Below are positions 1 to 8,630 of a DNA stretch of 64,000 bases, piece after piece. How positions within the stretch are numbered: the first letter of the stretch is position 1; every line of letters starts with the position of its first letter. The translations under genes were made by a program, and so were the position numbers. The notes beneath the pieces were generated by a model. The model was not told the origin of the DNA. It saw only the letters and a program-made list of their open reading frames with translations, and made no database searches. The DNA is from Halostagnicola sp. A-GB9-2 (GTDB lineage Archaea; Halobacteriota; Halobacteria; Halobacteriales; Natrialbaceae). The stretch covers positions 372,001 through 436,000 of the forward strand of contig NZ_JASJOC010000002.1 in assembly GCF_030068615.1 (NCBI RefSeq). The letters run 5' to 3'.

Positions 1-566
1 GGATCGAACTCGTCCGCGAGGTATCGAAACGCCTTCCCGCGCATTTCGACGAGGTTCAGGTACTCGCTGATCTTTTCGTCCTCCGAAATCGTCTCGTCGT
101 CGCGAGTATAGCTCGGATAGACTCGATAGTCGCCGATCTCGTCCCGAACCTCGTCGAGGAGCCCGTCGGGATGACACGGCGGATCTTCCGGACCCAAAAA
201 CCCCGGAATAACAGCGCCGTCGAACTCGTCCGGCGGATGGGTTACCGGCGCGTTGACGACGACGCTCGAGCGCCCGTGCCGGTCGAGGAGATCCCAGATT
301 GAATGTTCGTGAACGTCTTCGTTGCTCGAGACGTGATAATCGTAGCCGTCGTATCCGACGAACCCGACGACGCCGTGTTGGCCCGGGTTGACACCGGTGT
401 AGATCGACGGCCAGGCGCTCGGCGTCCACGGCGGGATCTGGGACTCGAGCGGCGCACGGATTCCGTCCGAACAAAGCCGGTCGATGGTCGGGATGAGATC
501 CTTTTCCGACAGTCGTTCGAAGACCGGTATGCATCCGGCGTCGATACCGATGAGGAGCGTGTCCAT
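1..566 (-). CDS. Alkaline-phosphatase-superfamily phosphodiesterase (C-terminus cut by the window edge)
   Basis: The minus-strand frame reads MDTLLIGIDAGCIPVFERL and continues open through position 1, so only about 188 residues are present. The opening beta strand with an Asp (IGIDAG) and the following WTPSAWPSIYTG motif are the metal-binding Asp and the nucleophile (Thr or Ser) loop of type I phosphodiesterase/nucleotide pyrophosphatases of the alkaline phosphatase superfamily; NPGQHGVVGF follows as usual. Members hydrolyse phosphate or sulfate esters, but the substrate cannot be told from this part. An in-frame ATG exists at 626, but a strong TATA box on the minus strand (628-637) would start transcription near 607, so ATG 566 is the more likely start. 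It lies downstream of glmM on the same strand. Confidence 0.75.
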   Translation of the reverse strand, partial: MDTLLIGIDAGCIPVFERLSEKDLIPTIDRLCSDGIRAPLESQIPPWTPSAWPSIYTGVNPGQHGVVGFVGYDGYDYHVSSNEDVHEHSIWDLLDRHGRSSVVVNAPVTHPPDEFDGAVIPGFLGPEDPPCHPDGLLDEVRDEIGDYRVYPSYTRDDETISEDEKISEYLNLVEMRGKAFRYLADEFD

Positions 567-627
567 GCCCCTCGACGCGGGGTTCTCGCCCGATGGGTCA
601 TCGCCTTCGTGTAACTCATTAGTCATG

Positions 628-637
628 TATTTATAAT
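628..637 (-). promoter_or_regulatory. TATA box of the phosphodiesterase gene
   Basis: Read on the minus strand this is ATTATAAATA, a good haloarchaeal TATA box. Initiation about 26 bases downstream falls near 607, inside the N-terminal part of the longest reading frame, which favours ATG 566 with a leader of about 40 bases. Confidence 0.45.
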
Positions 638-790
638 GTCGTTTGTGTTGTCAATTCTCCCATTGTCGGTGCGGGACGCAGGGACTCGATTCGGAGTATC
701 GTCTCACCTTGAGGGAAACAGGCAGATTACTTCATTATCTCACTGTTAAACGGAAAATAGCCTTCTGCGGTGCCGATGAAAGCGAGCGTA

Positions 791-2149
791 TCAACGTAGA
801 GACTGTTCGATCGCGTCGGGCGAGGAGACGGATTTATCGACAAGGTCGACTGCGTCGTCGAACAACTGGTCTGTTCGGGACCCGCTTCGAGCTTCGGCTG
901 TAACCCGTATCACCGGTTCCGTCCCGCTCGCGCGGATGAGGATCCATCCGTCGTCGTTGTCAACGTATACGCCGTCGAGCGTATCTACGTCGTCGTACTG
1001 ATCGACGACTCGATCGCGCACACGCTCCATCACGGCGTTCTTTTGTTCGACATCGATCGACGTTCGACGGATCGGATAGGTGTCGATTTCGCCGACGAGA
1101 GCGGAGAGCCCTTCCCCGGAACGGTCAGCGACGAGTTCGACGAGCTTGCAAGCCGCGAGGGGACCGTCCGGACACAACGCCTCGTCCGGCCAGATCCACG
1201 CACCGCTCGGTTCGCCGCCGAAGACGACGTCCGGCCGAGTCGTCCGGTTGGCGACGAAAACGTCGCCGACTCGTGTTCTGGTTACCGACGCGCCGACCGA
1301 TTCGAGCGCGTCGTCGACGGCCAAACTCGTATCGACGGGAGCGGCGACGAGATCGCCCTTCGTTGCCGTGGCTGCGTCGCGAGCGAACAGCGCCAACAAA
1401 ACATCCTTCGGAACGAACGATCCCGTTTCGTCGACCGCAACCGTTCGGTCCGCGTCCCCGTCGTGGGCAATTCCGAGCTGTGCATCGGTTTCGGCGACGA
1501 CGGTCGAAAGGGTTGACAGTGTTTCCCGGGTAGGCTCGCTCGGCCGACCGGGAAATCGTCCGTCCTGCTGGCCGTTGAGCGTCTCGACGGCACAGCCCAG
1601 CTCTGAAAGCACTCGAGCGGTGATCGAGCCGGTTCCGTTTCCAACGTCGACGACCACGCTCGGCGGCTCGTCGATCGATACGCTCCGGATCAGCTCCGAG
1701 GCGTGGCGCTCGAGAACCCCCTGGGCACGCTCGATGGATCCGTGGCCATCCCACGCTTGTACGTCGTACTCCTCGAGTTCGATCCTCGTCGAAATCTCGT
1801 CACACTGATCCGGATCGAATGCCGTCCCGCCCGCGGACCAGAGTTTGATTCCGTTGTCCGTTTTCGGATTGTGCGAGGCGGTAACGATGACGCCCGCATC
1901 GGCATCGAACCAGTCGACCGCCCTGGCGATCGTCGGCGTCGGCGCGACCCCTGCCTCGAGAACGTCCGAGCCGCACTCTCTGAGCCCGGCCGTAAGCGCG
2001 TCGACGAGCACGTTTCCGCTCTCTCGAACGTCGCGGCCGACGACGACCCGTTCGTATCCTTCCGTCGCGACGGCACGGCCGATAGCTAGTGCGAGATCCG
2101 CAGTAACATCGTCTCCGACGGCTCCTCGTATGCCACTCGTTCCGAACAT
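791..2149 (-). CDS. glmM: Phosphoglucosamine mutase (phosphohexomutase family)
   Basis: The 452-residue protein starts MFGTSGIRGAVGDD, the classic N-terminus of archaeal and bacterial GlmM. TASHNP holds the phosphorylated serine at residue 92, DGDADR binds the Mg ion, GEPSGAW recognises the sugar and RASGTEP binds phosphate, in the order expected for the four-domain alpha-D-phosphohexomutases. It should interconvert glucosamine-6-phosphate and glucosamine-1-phosphate for UDP-GlcNAc; a phosphomannomutase role is possible because the family is broad. The frame is open upstream to 2281, but the extra 44 residues do not resemble the family, so ATG 2149 is chosen. It follows the minus-strand glmU by about 280 bases, and glmS lies 40 kb away in the same window. 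Confidence 0.9.
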   Translation of the reverse strand: MFGTSGIRGAVGDDVTADLALAIGRAVATEGYERVVVGRDVRESGNVLVDALTAGLRECGSDVLEAGVAPTPTIARAVDWFDADAGVIVTASHNPKTDNGIKLWSAGGTAFDPDQCDEISTRIELEEYDVQAWDGHGSIERAQGVLERHASELIRSVSIDEPPSVVVDVGNGTGSITARVLSELGCAVETLNGQQDGRFPGRPSEPTRETLSTLSTVVAETDAQLGIAHDGDADRTVAVDETGSFVPKDVLLALFARDAATATKGDLVAAPVDTSLAVDDALESVGASVTRTRVGDVFVANRTTRPDVVFGGEPSGAWIWPDEALCPDGPLAACKLVELVADRSGEGLSALVGEIDTYPIRRTSIDVEQKNAVMERVRDRVVDQYDDVDTLDGVYVDNDDGWILIRASGTEPVIRVTAEARSGSRTDQLFDDAVDLVDKSVSSPDAIEQSLR

Positions 2150-2428
2150 GGAAGCTTCCTTCGTCGTCCGGAGGTTTACTATGGAGTTGCTAATCAGGAG
2201 ACAAGGGCTGATAGGTCGGTTGTACCTGTGTACCGGTTTGTTACCAGAGCGGGGTGGCGAATGGCCGGAAATGACTGACAACCGAGTCTATGAGGCGTGT
2301 GTCGCGTATTTCTAAGCAATCAAACGAAACGACTCGAGGAGTAACTCGGCGGTATTGGCTCGGTTCGTCGTTATCGGTGCCGGCCCGTAGTCACCGATTC
2401 GAGGTTTGTATTCGGACTCGTCTCGTTG

Positions 2429-3610
2429 TTATCGATTTCGAGTCACGCGTTCGCCGGGTTTCGTCGTCGCTCCTGTCGAGAGCTTCACGCCGGCGTTCAG
2501 GCTCGTGTTGATCCCCGTTTTGACGTCGTCTCCGAGAACGACGCCGAACTTTCGACGGCCGGTAGAGACTCGCTCGCCGCGGATCGACAGCGTCACCGGT
2601 TCGTCGTCGTGGCGGAGGTTCGCGACGGTCGTTCCCGCGCCGAGGTTCGCGTTTCGGCCAATAACGCTATCGCCCACGTACGAGAGGTGGCTGACGCTCG
2701 CTCCGGCCATCACCACGCTGTTTTTGATCTCGACGCCGTGTCCGACCGACGCGTCTTCACCGACGAGGGTTGCGCCGCGAACATAGGCGTTAGGTCCGAT
2801 CGTCGCCCCCGATCGGATCAGCGCCGGTCCCTCGATGACGACGCCGGAACGAACGGTCGCCCCCTCCTCGACGACGACCGGACCCGAAAGCTCGGCGTCC
2901 GCATTGACGGTTCCGTTCAGTTCCGTTTCGAGGTCACCCAGCCGCCATTCGTTCGCCTCGAGCAGTTCCCACGGTCGTCCCACGTCCAGCCAGTCGTCCA
3001 GTTCGACGTGTCCCACGTCGGCGTCCTCGATAACTCGCGAAAGGATATCGGTGATTTCGAACTCGCCGCGGTCGCTTTTGGGAACGTCCAGGCACTCGAG
3101 CGCCCATTCGGGGAACACGTACGCACCGGCGTTCGCGACGTTTCCCGGCGGATCCTCGGGTTTTTCGATGATTCCCGTTACGGTGTCGTCGACCACGTCG
3201 AGGATGCCGTAGTTCGACGGATTGTCGACTCGAGTCGAACCGACACTCGGCCCCTTCTCGAACAGATCCGCGAGCGCGTCTTTCTCGTAGACGATATCCC
3301 CGTTCAGGACCGCAAACGGACCGTCGACGTGCGTACTCGCCGCCCGTAACGCGTCAGCCGTCCCCTCCTGGGTGGTCTGTGTCGCGTACTTAACGGGGAC
3401 TCCCTCGAACGTGTCACCGAACGTATCGCGGACCGCATCCCCTTCGTAACCGACGACGAGAACGAGTTCGTCGGTTCCGGCCTCCACCGCCGCAGACATG
3501 TTGTGCGATACCAGCGAACCGGCGCCGACCGGAAGCATCGGTTTCGGCAGTGATTCAGAGAGCGGTCGCATTCGGGTCCCCTGCCCCGCAGCAAGAACAA
3601 TAGTTTGCAT
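2429..3610 (-). CDS. glmU: Bifunctional sugar-1-phosphate nucleotidyltransferase/acetyltransferase, archaeal GlmU type
   Basis: A 393-residue protein. The N-terminal Rossmann-like half has LAAGQGTRMRPL (nucleotide binding) and SLPKPMLPV, and VLNGDIV carries the metal Asp. From about residue 240 the C-terminal half is a left-handed beta-helix of hexapeptide repeats (GATIGPNAYVRGATLVGED). Its last part, TGRRKFGVVLGDDVKTGINT, is the signature of the archaeal bifunctional enzymes, as in Sulfolobus and Methanocaldococcus. It probably acetylates glucosamine-1-phosphate and uridylylates the product; glucose-1-phosphate thymidylyl or uridylyl side activity is known in this family. It lies upstream of glmM on the same strand, which supports an amino-sugar role. 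A second relative sits at 41435-42607 beside glmS. Confidence 0.85.
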   Translation of the reverse strand: MQTIVLAAGQGTRMRPLSESLPKPMLPVGAGSLVSHNMSAAVEAGTDELVLVVGYEGDAVRDTFGDTFEGVPVKYATQTTQEGTADALRAASTHVDGPFAVLNGDIVYEKDALADLFEKGPSVGSTRVDNPSNYGILDVVDDTVTGIIEKPEDPPGNVANAGAYVFPEWALECLDVPKSDRGEFEITDILSRVIEDADVGHVELDDWLDVGRPWELLEANEWRLGDLETELNGTVNADAELSGPVVVEEGATVRSGVVIEGPALIRSGATIGPNAYVRGATLVGEDASVGHGVEIKNSVVMAGASVSHLSYVGDSVIGRNANLGAGTTVANLRHDDEPVTLSIRGERVSTGRRKFGVVLGDDVKTGINTSLNAGVKLSTGATTKPGERVTRNR

Positions 3611-4028
3611 GGTCGGTCGGTGGACACAGCGCCAGTTTCCTTATACGCACGATAATGAGAACGAGCCTACCAATCGGACGAGATGGACTGACGGGAGTGG
3701 TTCCGAAGAAGCCTGAGATACGTTGGCAATCTTCTCCCGAGGTCACCCGCGGGTTCGGGCAGAGTGAGCGTTTCGGGTGTGAGAATGAACCCAATTTTCG
3801 TTTGTCTCCTATTTAGTAATACAATCAGTAATATACCCAACCAATGTTTTCTTACAGATATCTTCAACAAGGTCGTAAGAACTGTTTATATCCACTATAC
3901 AAACCTCTAACAGCTCAAAACTGACACCCCTATATATTCGACTATCGTCGAACCCCTATACAAACAATAATCGTAGTAAAGATTTCAATTCCACCGGGTT
4001 TTTCAAGCGGGACGGTCACAACCATGTT
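3611..4028. other. AT-rich intergenic region upstream of ppc with repeated CTATACAAAC
   Basis: About 420 bases with no convincing gene. It must carry the divergent promoters of glmU (minus) and ppc (plus). CTATACAAAC occurs twice, at 3895-3904 and 3956-3965. The second copy is preceded by two CCCCTATA strings flanking TCGAC-N4-GTCGA (3938-3951). These look like regulator or basal-factor sites, but which TATA element drives ppc is not clear from sequence alone. Confidence 0.4.
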
Positions 4029-6719
4029 ATGGACCTGCACAACAGGGACGTACGTCAGGACGTTCGAGAACTGGGTGCGTTGCTCGGTGATGTCCTCGAG
4101 GAACAGACATCTCGGCGGGCGTTCAACACGGTCGAGTCGTGTCGTCGAACCGCGATCGACTATCGCTCCGGCGACCTCGATAGTCGCGACCCGTTGGTCA
4201 CCGAACTCGAGGGACTCTCGCCACACCAACAGCGGATCGTCGCTCGCGCATTTACGAGCTACTTCGAACTCATCAATCTCGCCGAAGAACGCGAGCGAGT
4301 GCGATCGATTCGCGAAGGATCGCAGGAAGGAACGCTCGAAGATAGCCTCGAGACGGTCGCCGAGGACCTCGCCGAGGAAGACCTCGAGACCGCACAGGAG
4401 ATCCTCGACGACGTGCTCATCGAGCCGACGTTCACCGCACACCCGACCGAAGCGCGACGGAAAACGGTCAAATCGAAGCTTCGGGAGGTCTCGAACCACC
4501 TCGAGACGCTCGACGAACGGCTATTGACTGACAAGGAACGCGGTCAGGTCTGGCGGGACATCGACGCCGAGGTGACGAGCCTCTGGCAGACGCCCCAGGT
4601 TCGAAAGCGCCAGCCCGAACCCGAAGACGAGGCCCGAAACGTACAGTGGTACCTCGAAAACACCCTCTTCGACGTCGTCGGGGAAGTGTACGACGAGTTC
4701 GGCGTCGCACTCGAGGAGGAACTCGACGGTCGGGTCGACGTTCCGAAGCTGTTCGAGTTCCGCTCGTGGGCGGGGAGCGACCGCGACGGAAACCCCTACG
4801 TCACGCCGGAGGTCACGGCGAACACGCTCGAACGTCAGCGAGAGGTCGTCCTCGAGCGCTACCGGGAACAGCTCAAACGACTGTCCGGCGTGTTGAGCCA
4901 GGACGGCAGCCGGCTCGACGTCGACGGACGATTCCAGGCGACCCTCGAGGAGGACCGCGAGCGACTGCCCGGAAGCGCGCAGACGGCCCAGACCCGGTAT
5001 CCCGGCGAACCGTACCGACAGAAGCTCAAGCTCATGCGCGAACGACTCGACCGAGTCGGAGACGTTCGTCCCGGCGGGTACGCCGACGTTGAGGAACTGT
5101 TGACCGACCTCGAGATCATCGCGTCGAGCCTCCGCGAAAACGGCGCGGGGACGGTCGTCGACGCACACGTTGATCCGATTCGCCGACAGGTCGCGACGTT
5201 CGGCTTCTCGCTCGCCAGCCTCGACCTTCGAGAACACCAGGCCAAACACACCGACGCGATCGCCGAGGCCCTCGAGCGCGAAGGGGTCGACTACCACGGA
5301 CTCTCGGAAGACGACCGCGTCGAGTTCCTGACCGACGCGATACTACAAGAGGAGACGGTCATCAACCTCGAAGGTGTCGACGATCTCTCCGAGGACTCCA
5401 CGCGCGTCCTCACCCTCTTCGACGAACTCGCCGACTGGCAGACCGAGTACGGCGTCGAGGCGATCGACACCTACTGCATTTCGATGACCGACGAACCGAG
5501 TCACGTCCTCGAAGTCCTGTTCCTTGCCGACCAGTCGGGGATCGTTTCCCTGCCCGAACACTGCGGACTGGATATTGTCCCACTGCTCGAGACCGAGTAC
5601 GCGCTCTCGGGTGCACGCCGGATTATGGGGACGCTGTTCGAAAACGAAGCCTACGCGCAGGCGCTCGAGGCCCGCGGACGCACCCAGGAGATCATGCTGG
5701 GCTACTCGGACTCGAACAAGGAGAACGGCTTTCTCGCCGCAAACTGGTCGCTGTACAAGAACCAGCGTCGACTGGGCGAGATATGTGAGGACCACGACGT
5801 GACGATGCGGCTGTTCCACGGCCGGGGCGGCTCGATCTCCCGCGGCGGCGGGCCGATGAACGAAGCCCTGCTCGCACTGCCTAACAGCACGGTGACGGGC
5901 CAGGTCAAGTTCACCGAACAGGGCGAAGCGATCGCCGAGAAGTACGGCAATCCTCGCATCGCCGAGCGAAACATCGAACAGATGCTCAACGCGCAACTGC
6001 GTGCGCGACGAAACGCGATCAACCAGCCCGAGGAGGAGATCCGCGAAGAGTGGATCGAAGCCATGGAGACGATGGCCGAGTCCGCCCGCAAGGAGTATCG
6101 AGACCTCCTCGAGAGCGACGGGTTCGTCCAGTACTTCGAACAGGCGACGCCGATCACGGTCATCGAAAATCTGGATCTCGGCTCGCGACCCGCTTCCCGA
6201 AGCGGTGAGCGCACCGTCGAGGACCTGCGCGCGATTCCGTGGGTCTTTTCGTGGACCCAATCGCGCTGTATCCTGCCGGGCTGGTACGCTCTCGCCGACG
6301 GGATCGGTGCCTATCTCGAAGACGGTGGCTCGATGGAGACGCTCCAGGAGATGTACGACGAGTGGCCGTTCTTCCGATCGACGCTCGACAACGCCGCCCT
6401 GTCGCTCTCGAGAACCGAACTCGAGATCGCCGCGGAGTACGCCGATCTGGCGGACGAAGATCTCCGGAACGAGTTCTTCCCGCGCGTCTCCGAGGAGTAC
6501 GAACAGGCCGCCGAGTACGTGACGACGATCGGTCAGCGCGACCAGTTACACACCCGCGACTGGTTGGGCGAGAACTTAGAGCGACGAAACCCCTACGTCG
6601 ATCCGTTGAACGTTCTCCAGACGTATCTACTGGATCGGTCCCACAGAACCGACGTCGAGGAGCGAACGCTCCGATTGACCGTCAAGGGAATCGCGGCCGG
6701 GATGAAAAACACCGGATAG
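4029..6719 (+). CDS. ppc: Phosphoenolpyruvate carboxylase
   Basis: This is a full-length bacterial-type PEP carboxylase of 896 residues. FTAHPTEARRKT carries the catalytic histidine, GSDRDGNPYVT and LGYSDSNKENGF are substrate-binding loops, FHGRGGSISRGGGP is the glycine-rich active-site loop, and the C-terminus ends KGIAAGMKNTG as is conserved in the family. It makes oxaloacetate from PEP and bicarbonate in the cytoplasm and refills the TCA cycle. ATG 4029 gives MDLHNRDVRQDVREL, which matches the usual N-terminus. The gene stands alone between the glmU and propeller genes; both its flanks are AT-rich. Because the fructose PTS in this window also consumes PEP, the two compete for the same metabolite. 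Confidence 0.97.
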   Translation: MDLHNRDVRQDVRELGALLGDVLEEQTSRRAFNTVESCRRTAIDYRSGDLDSRDPLVTELEGLSPHQQRIVARAFTSYFELINLAEERERVRSIREGSQEGTLEDSLETVAEDLAEEDLETAQEILDDVLIEPTFTAHPTEARRKTVKSKLREVSNHLETLDERLLTDKERGQVWRDIDAEVTSLWQTPQVRKRQPEPEDEARNVQWYLENTLFDVVGEVYDEFGVALEEELDGRVDVPKLFEFRSWAGSDRDGNPYVTPEVTANTLERQREVVLERYREQLKRLSGVLSQDGSRLDVDGRFQATLEEDRERLPGSAQTAQTRYPGEPYRQKLKLMRERLDRVGDVRPGGYADVEELLTDLEIIASSLRENGAGTVVDAHVDPIRRQVATFGFSLASLDLREHQAKHTDAIAEALEREGVDYHGLSEDDRVEFLTDAILQEETVINLEGVDDLSEDSTRVLTLFDELADWQTEYGVEAIDTYCISMTDEPSHVLEVLFLADQSGIVSLPEHCGLDIVPLLETEYALSGARRIMGTLFENEAYAQALEARGRTQEIMLGYSDSNKENGFLAANWSLYKNQRRLGEICEDHDVTMRLFHGRGGSISRGGGPMNEALLALPNSTVTGQVKFTEQGEAIAEKYGNPRIAERNIEQMLNAQLRARRNAINQPEEEIREEWIEAMETMAESARKEYRDLLESDGFVQYFEQATPITVIENLDLGSRPASRSGERTVEDLRAIPWVFSWTQSRCILPGWYALADGIGAYLEDGGSMETLQEMYDEWPFFRSTLDNAALSLSRTELEIAAEYADLADEDLRNEFFPRVSEEYEQAAEYVTTIGQRDQLHTRDWLGENLERRNPYVDPLNVLQTYLLDRSHRTDVEERTLRLTVKGIAAGMKNTG

Positions 6720-6832
6720 CGGTTCTAGCGGTTTCGGTGTCGAACGTCTCTGGCGTTGAACAGTTATCACGTCAAACGTCTATCCGCCGTCAGCCAACGT
6801 GGCACCATCGACCGGTCGAAAGACGCTGATAC

Positions 6833-8464
6833 TTATTCGTATAATTCGTCGGATTCGGTATCGAGAGCCGTCGGCTCGCCCTTCTTACTCCGTCGGCGGA
6901 GCCACTCGAGTCCGAGCGCCCCGCTGACGATCCCGGCTCCGGTGGTGAATCCAGGTGTGGCATCGCCGTCGGTCTCGTTTTCGGTTCCGTCGGTGGACTC
7001 GTTCTGACTTTCGTTGGCGGACCCACTCCCCGATTCGTTGTCGGCCCCGTTTTCCCCGTCGTCGACGGAGATGTTCTCCGAATCATCCGTGGACTCGTTG
7101 GTCGACTCCATAGAAGAGCCGGTTTCGGATTCGTTCGTCGACTCGGCGATTTCGGAGACACCATCGCCGTCGTCGGCGCTTTCATTGCTCTCGAATTCGG
7201 ACTCTACGTCTTCGGACTCTTCGCTGGGTTCTTCATCGCCTTCTTCCTCGCCCTCGGATGAGGAACGGATAGCGGCGAGCTGGCTGGGACTCGTGATGTA
7301 TATCGTGTCTCCGGTGGCGACTAACGAGTCGCTCGGCCAGGTGTTGCCCTCGAGCGTATTAATATCGATGCCGGTCAGTCGGAGCGCCCACTGTTGGCTC
7401 CCGTCCGCGATATCGAAGCCGAAAATCGCCGGCTCGTCGGCCATCGAGTGGGAGGGCACGATGACGGTTTCGCCTACGATCACTGGCCGCCCCCATTCGT
7501 CAGTCGTGCCGCCGACGGACCAGCTGTCGCCTGATTCGTACTCCGATAACCGAACACTGTGTCTATTCGTTCGTACCCGAACGTCGTCGGTCGCTGCGAG
7601 GGGGAACCGATAGGAGGAGTAGGCGATTCGTTCTCCGGTTTGTGCGTCGAGCACGGGGTACTCCTCCCCGTCGGATCTCTGCCCGGTATAGAGCCGCTCT
7701 GAGGTCGCCACGAGATACCCGTGCGGATCGTTGGAGTAGCCCCACCAGTAGGTCCACTCCGTCGTTCCATTCGCCGCATCGAGCGCGACGAACCCCGAAC
7801 TACCAATCTCGGCGTAGATGAGGTCGTTCGCGACGGCCACAGTCGTCGACCGAAACGAGACGGTTTCGTCGCCGTCAGTCGTTTCCACTTCGACCGAGGA
7901 TCGCTCCCAACTGAGCGAGCCGGTTTCCGCGTCGAACGCGTACAGCGTCTCGCCAACGACGACGTAAACCGTGCCGAACGCGACCGTCGGACTTGGAACT
8001 CCCTCGTCGTCGTCGAACGATTCCTCCCAGCGAACGTCGCCGCTTGAGGCCTCGAGCGCCGTTAGTTGGTCGCCACCGACGAAGACGGCTTCTTCGAGCG
8101 CCGCCGGCGTTCCAGCCGCGTCTATTCCCTCAGCAATCCACCGTCGCTCACCGGTTTCGTCCTCGAGTGCGTGGACTTCGCCGCCCGTTCGGAGGAAAAC
8201 TGCACCATCGAGTACCGCAATATCTCCTTCCTCGTCGTACCGCCAGGCGACCGTATCCGGCGCAGAAATCGGTTCGTCCGTCGGAACAGCGGCGGTGTTT
8301 CCGGGGTTACCGTGATACGAGGACCAGCCAGTCGAGTCGTCCAGCGATAGTTCGGAGGAGTGTTCCTCTGCACGACTCAGTCCGACCGGAGCGAGCAATC
8401 CACTGGTAGCGATTGCTCCCCCAGTGGCCAGCACCGATCGTCTCTTCCATCCAGCCATACGCAT
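6833..8464 (-). CDS. Tat-exported PQQ-type beta-propeller protein with acidic linker and PGF-like C-terminal anchor
   Basis: The 543-residue product begins with a twin-arginine signal (WKRRSVLATGG, then a hydrophobic run ending near Ala32). Residues of about 45-410 contain repeats of the type GxVYVVVGETLYAFDAETGSLSWE, the outer-strand Trp/Gly pattern of PQQ-like (YVTN/WD-type) propeller blades. A low-complexity Ser/Glu/Asp/Asn stretch of about 100 residues follows, with many NES sequons that could be N-glycosylated. The end has TPGF, a hydrophobic segment and LRRRSKK, similar to a PGF-CTERM archaeosortase signal but with about 13 further residues. I infer a cell-surface protein; no catalytic residues are recognisable and the ligand is unknown. 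Confidence 0.8.
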   Translation of the reverse strand: MRMAGWKRRSVLATGGAIATSGLLAPVGLSRAEEHSSELSLDDSTGWSSYHGNPGNTAAVPTDEPISAPDTVAWRYDEEGDIAVLDGAVFLRTGGEVHALEDETGERRWIAEGIDAAGTPAALEEAVFVGGDQLTALEASSGDVRWEESFDDDEGVPSPTVAFGTVYVVVGETLYAFDAETGSLSWERSSVEVETTDGDETVSFRSTTVAVANDLIYAEIGSSGFVALDAANGTTEWTYWWGYSNDPHGYLVATSERLYTGQRSDGEEYPVLDAQTGERIAYSSYRFPLAATDDVRVRTNRHSVRLSEYESGDSWSVGGTTDEWGRPVIVGETVIVPSHSMADEPAIFGFDIADGSQQWALRLTGIDINTLEGNTWPSDSLVATGDTIYITSPSQLAAIRSSSEGEEEGDEEPSEESEDVESEFESNESADDGDGVSEIAESTNESETGSSMESTNESTDDSENISVDDGENGADNESGSGSANESQNESTDGTENETDGDATPGFTTGAGIVSGALGLEWLRRRSKKGEPTALDTESDELYE

Positions 8465-8630
8465 ACTACGAATCTAACGCTCATTTCTATACCCGAAATA
8501 ATTCGGTTTCAGTGAGCGAAATCAGCCGATAGAAAATCGTTACAAACTGTTCACTAGCGTTTCGGTGAGAACGCATCGGCGGGTTCGTGTCCTCGACCGC
8601 AGGCACTAGTCGGAGCGATATGTCAGGCGC

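Noticed and set aside
4521-6260. Minus-strand frames within PEP carboxylase
   Set aside because: The plus-strand protein is full length with every active-site motif, so these are mirror frames.
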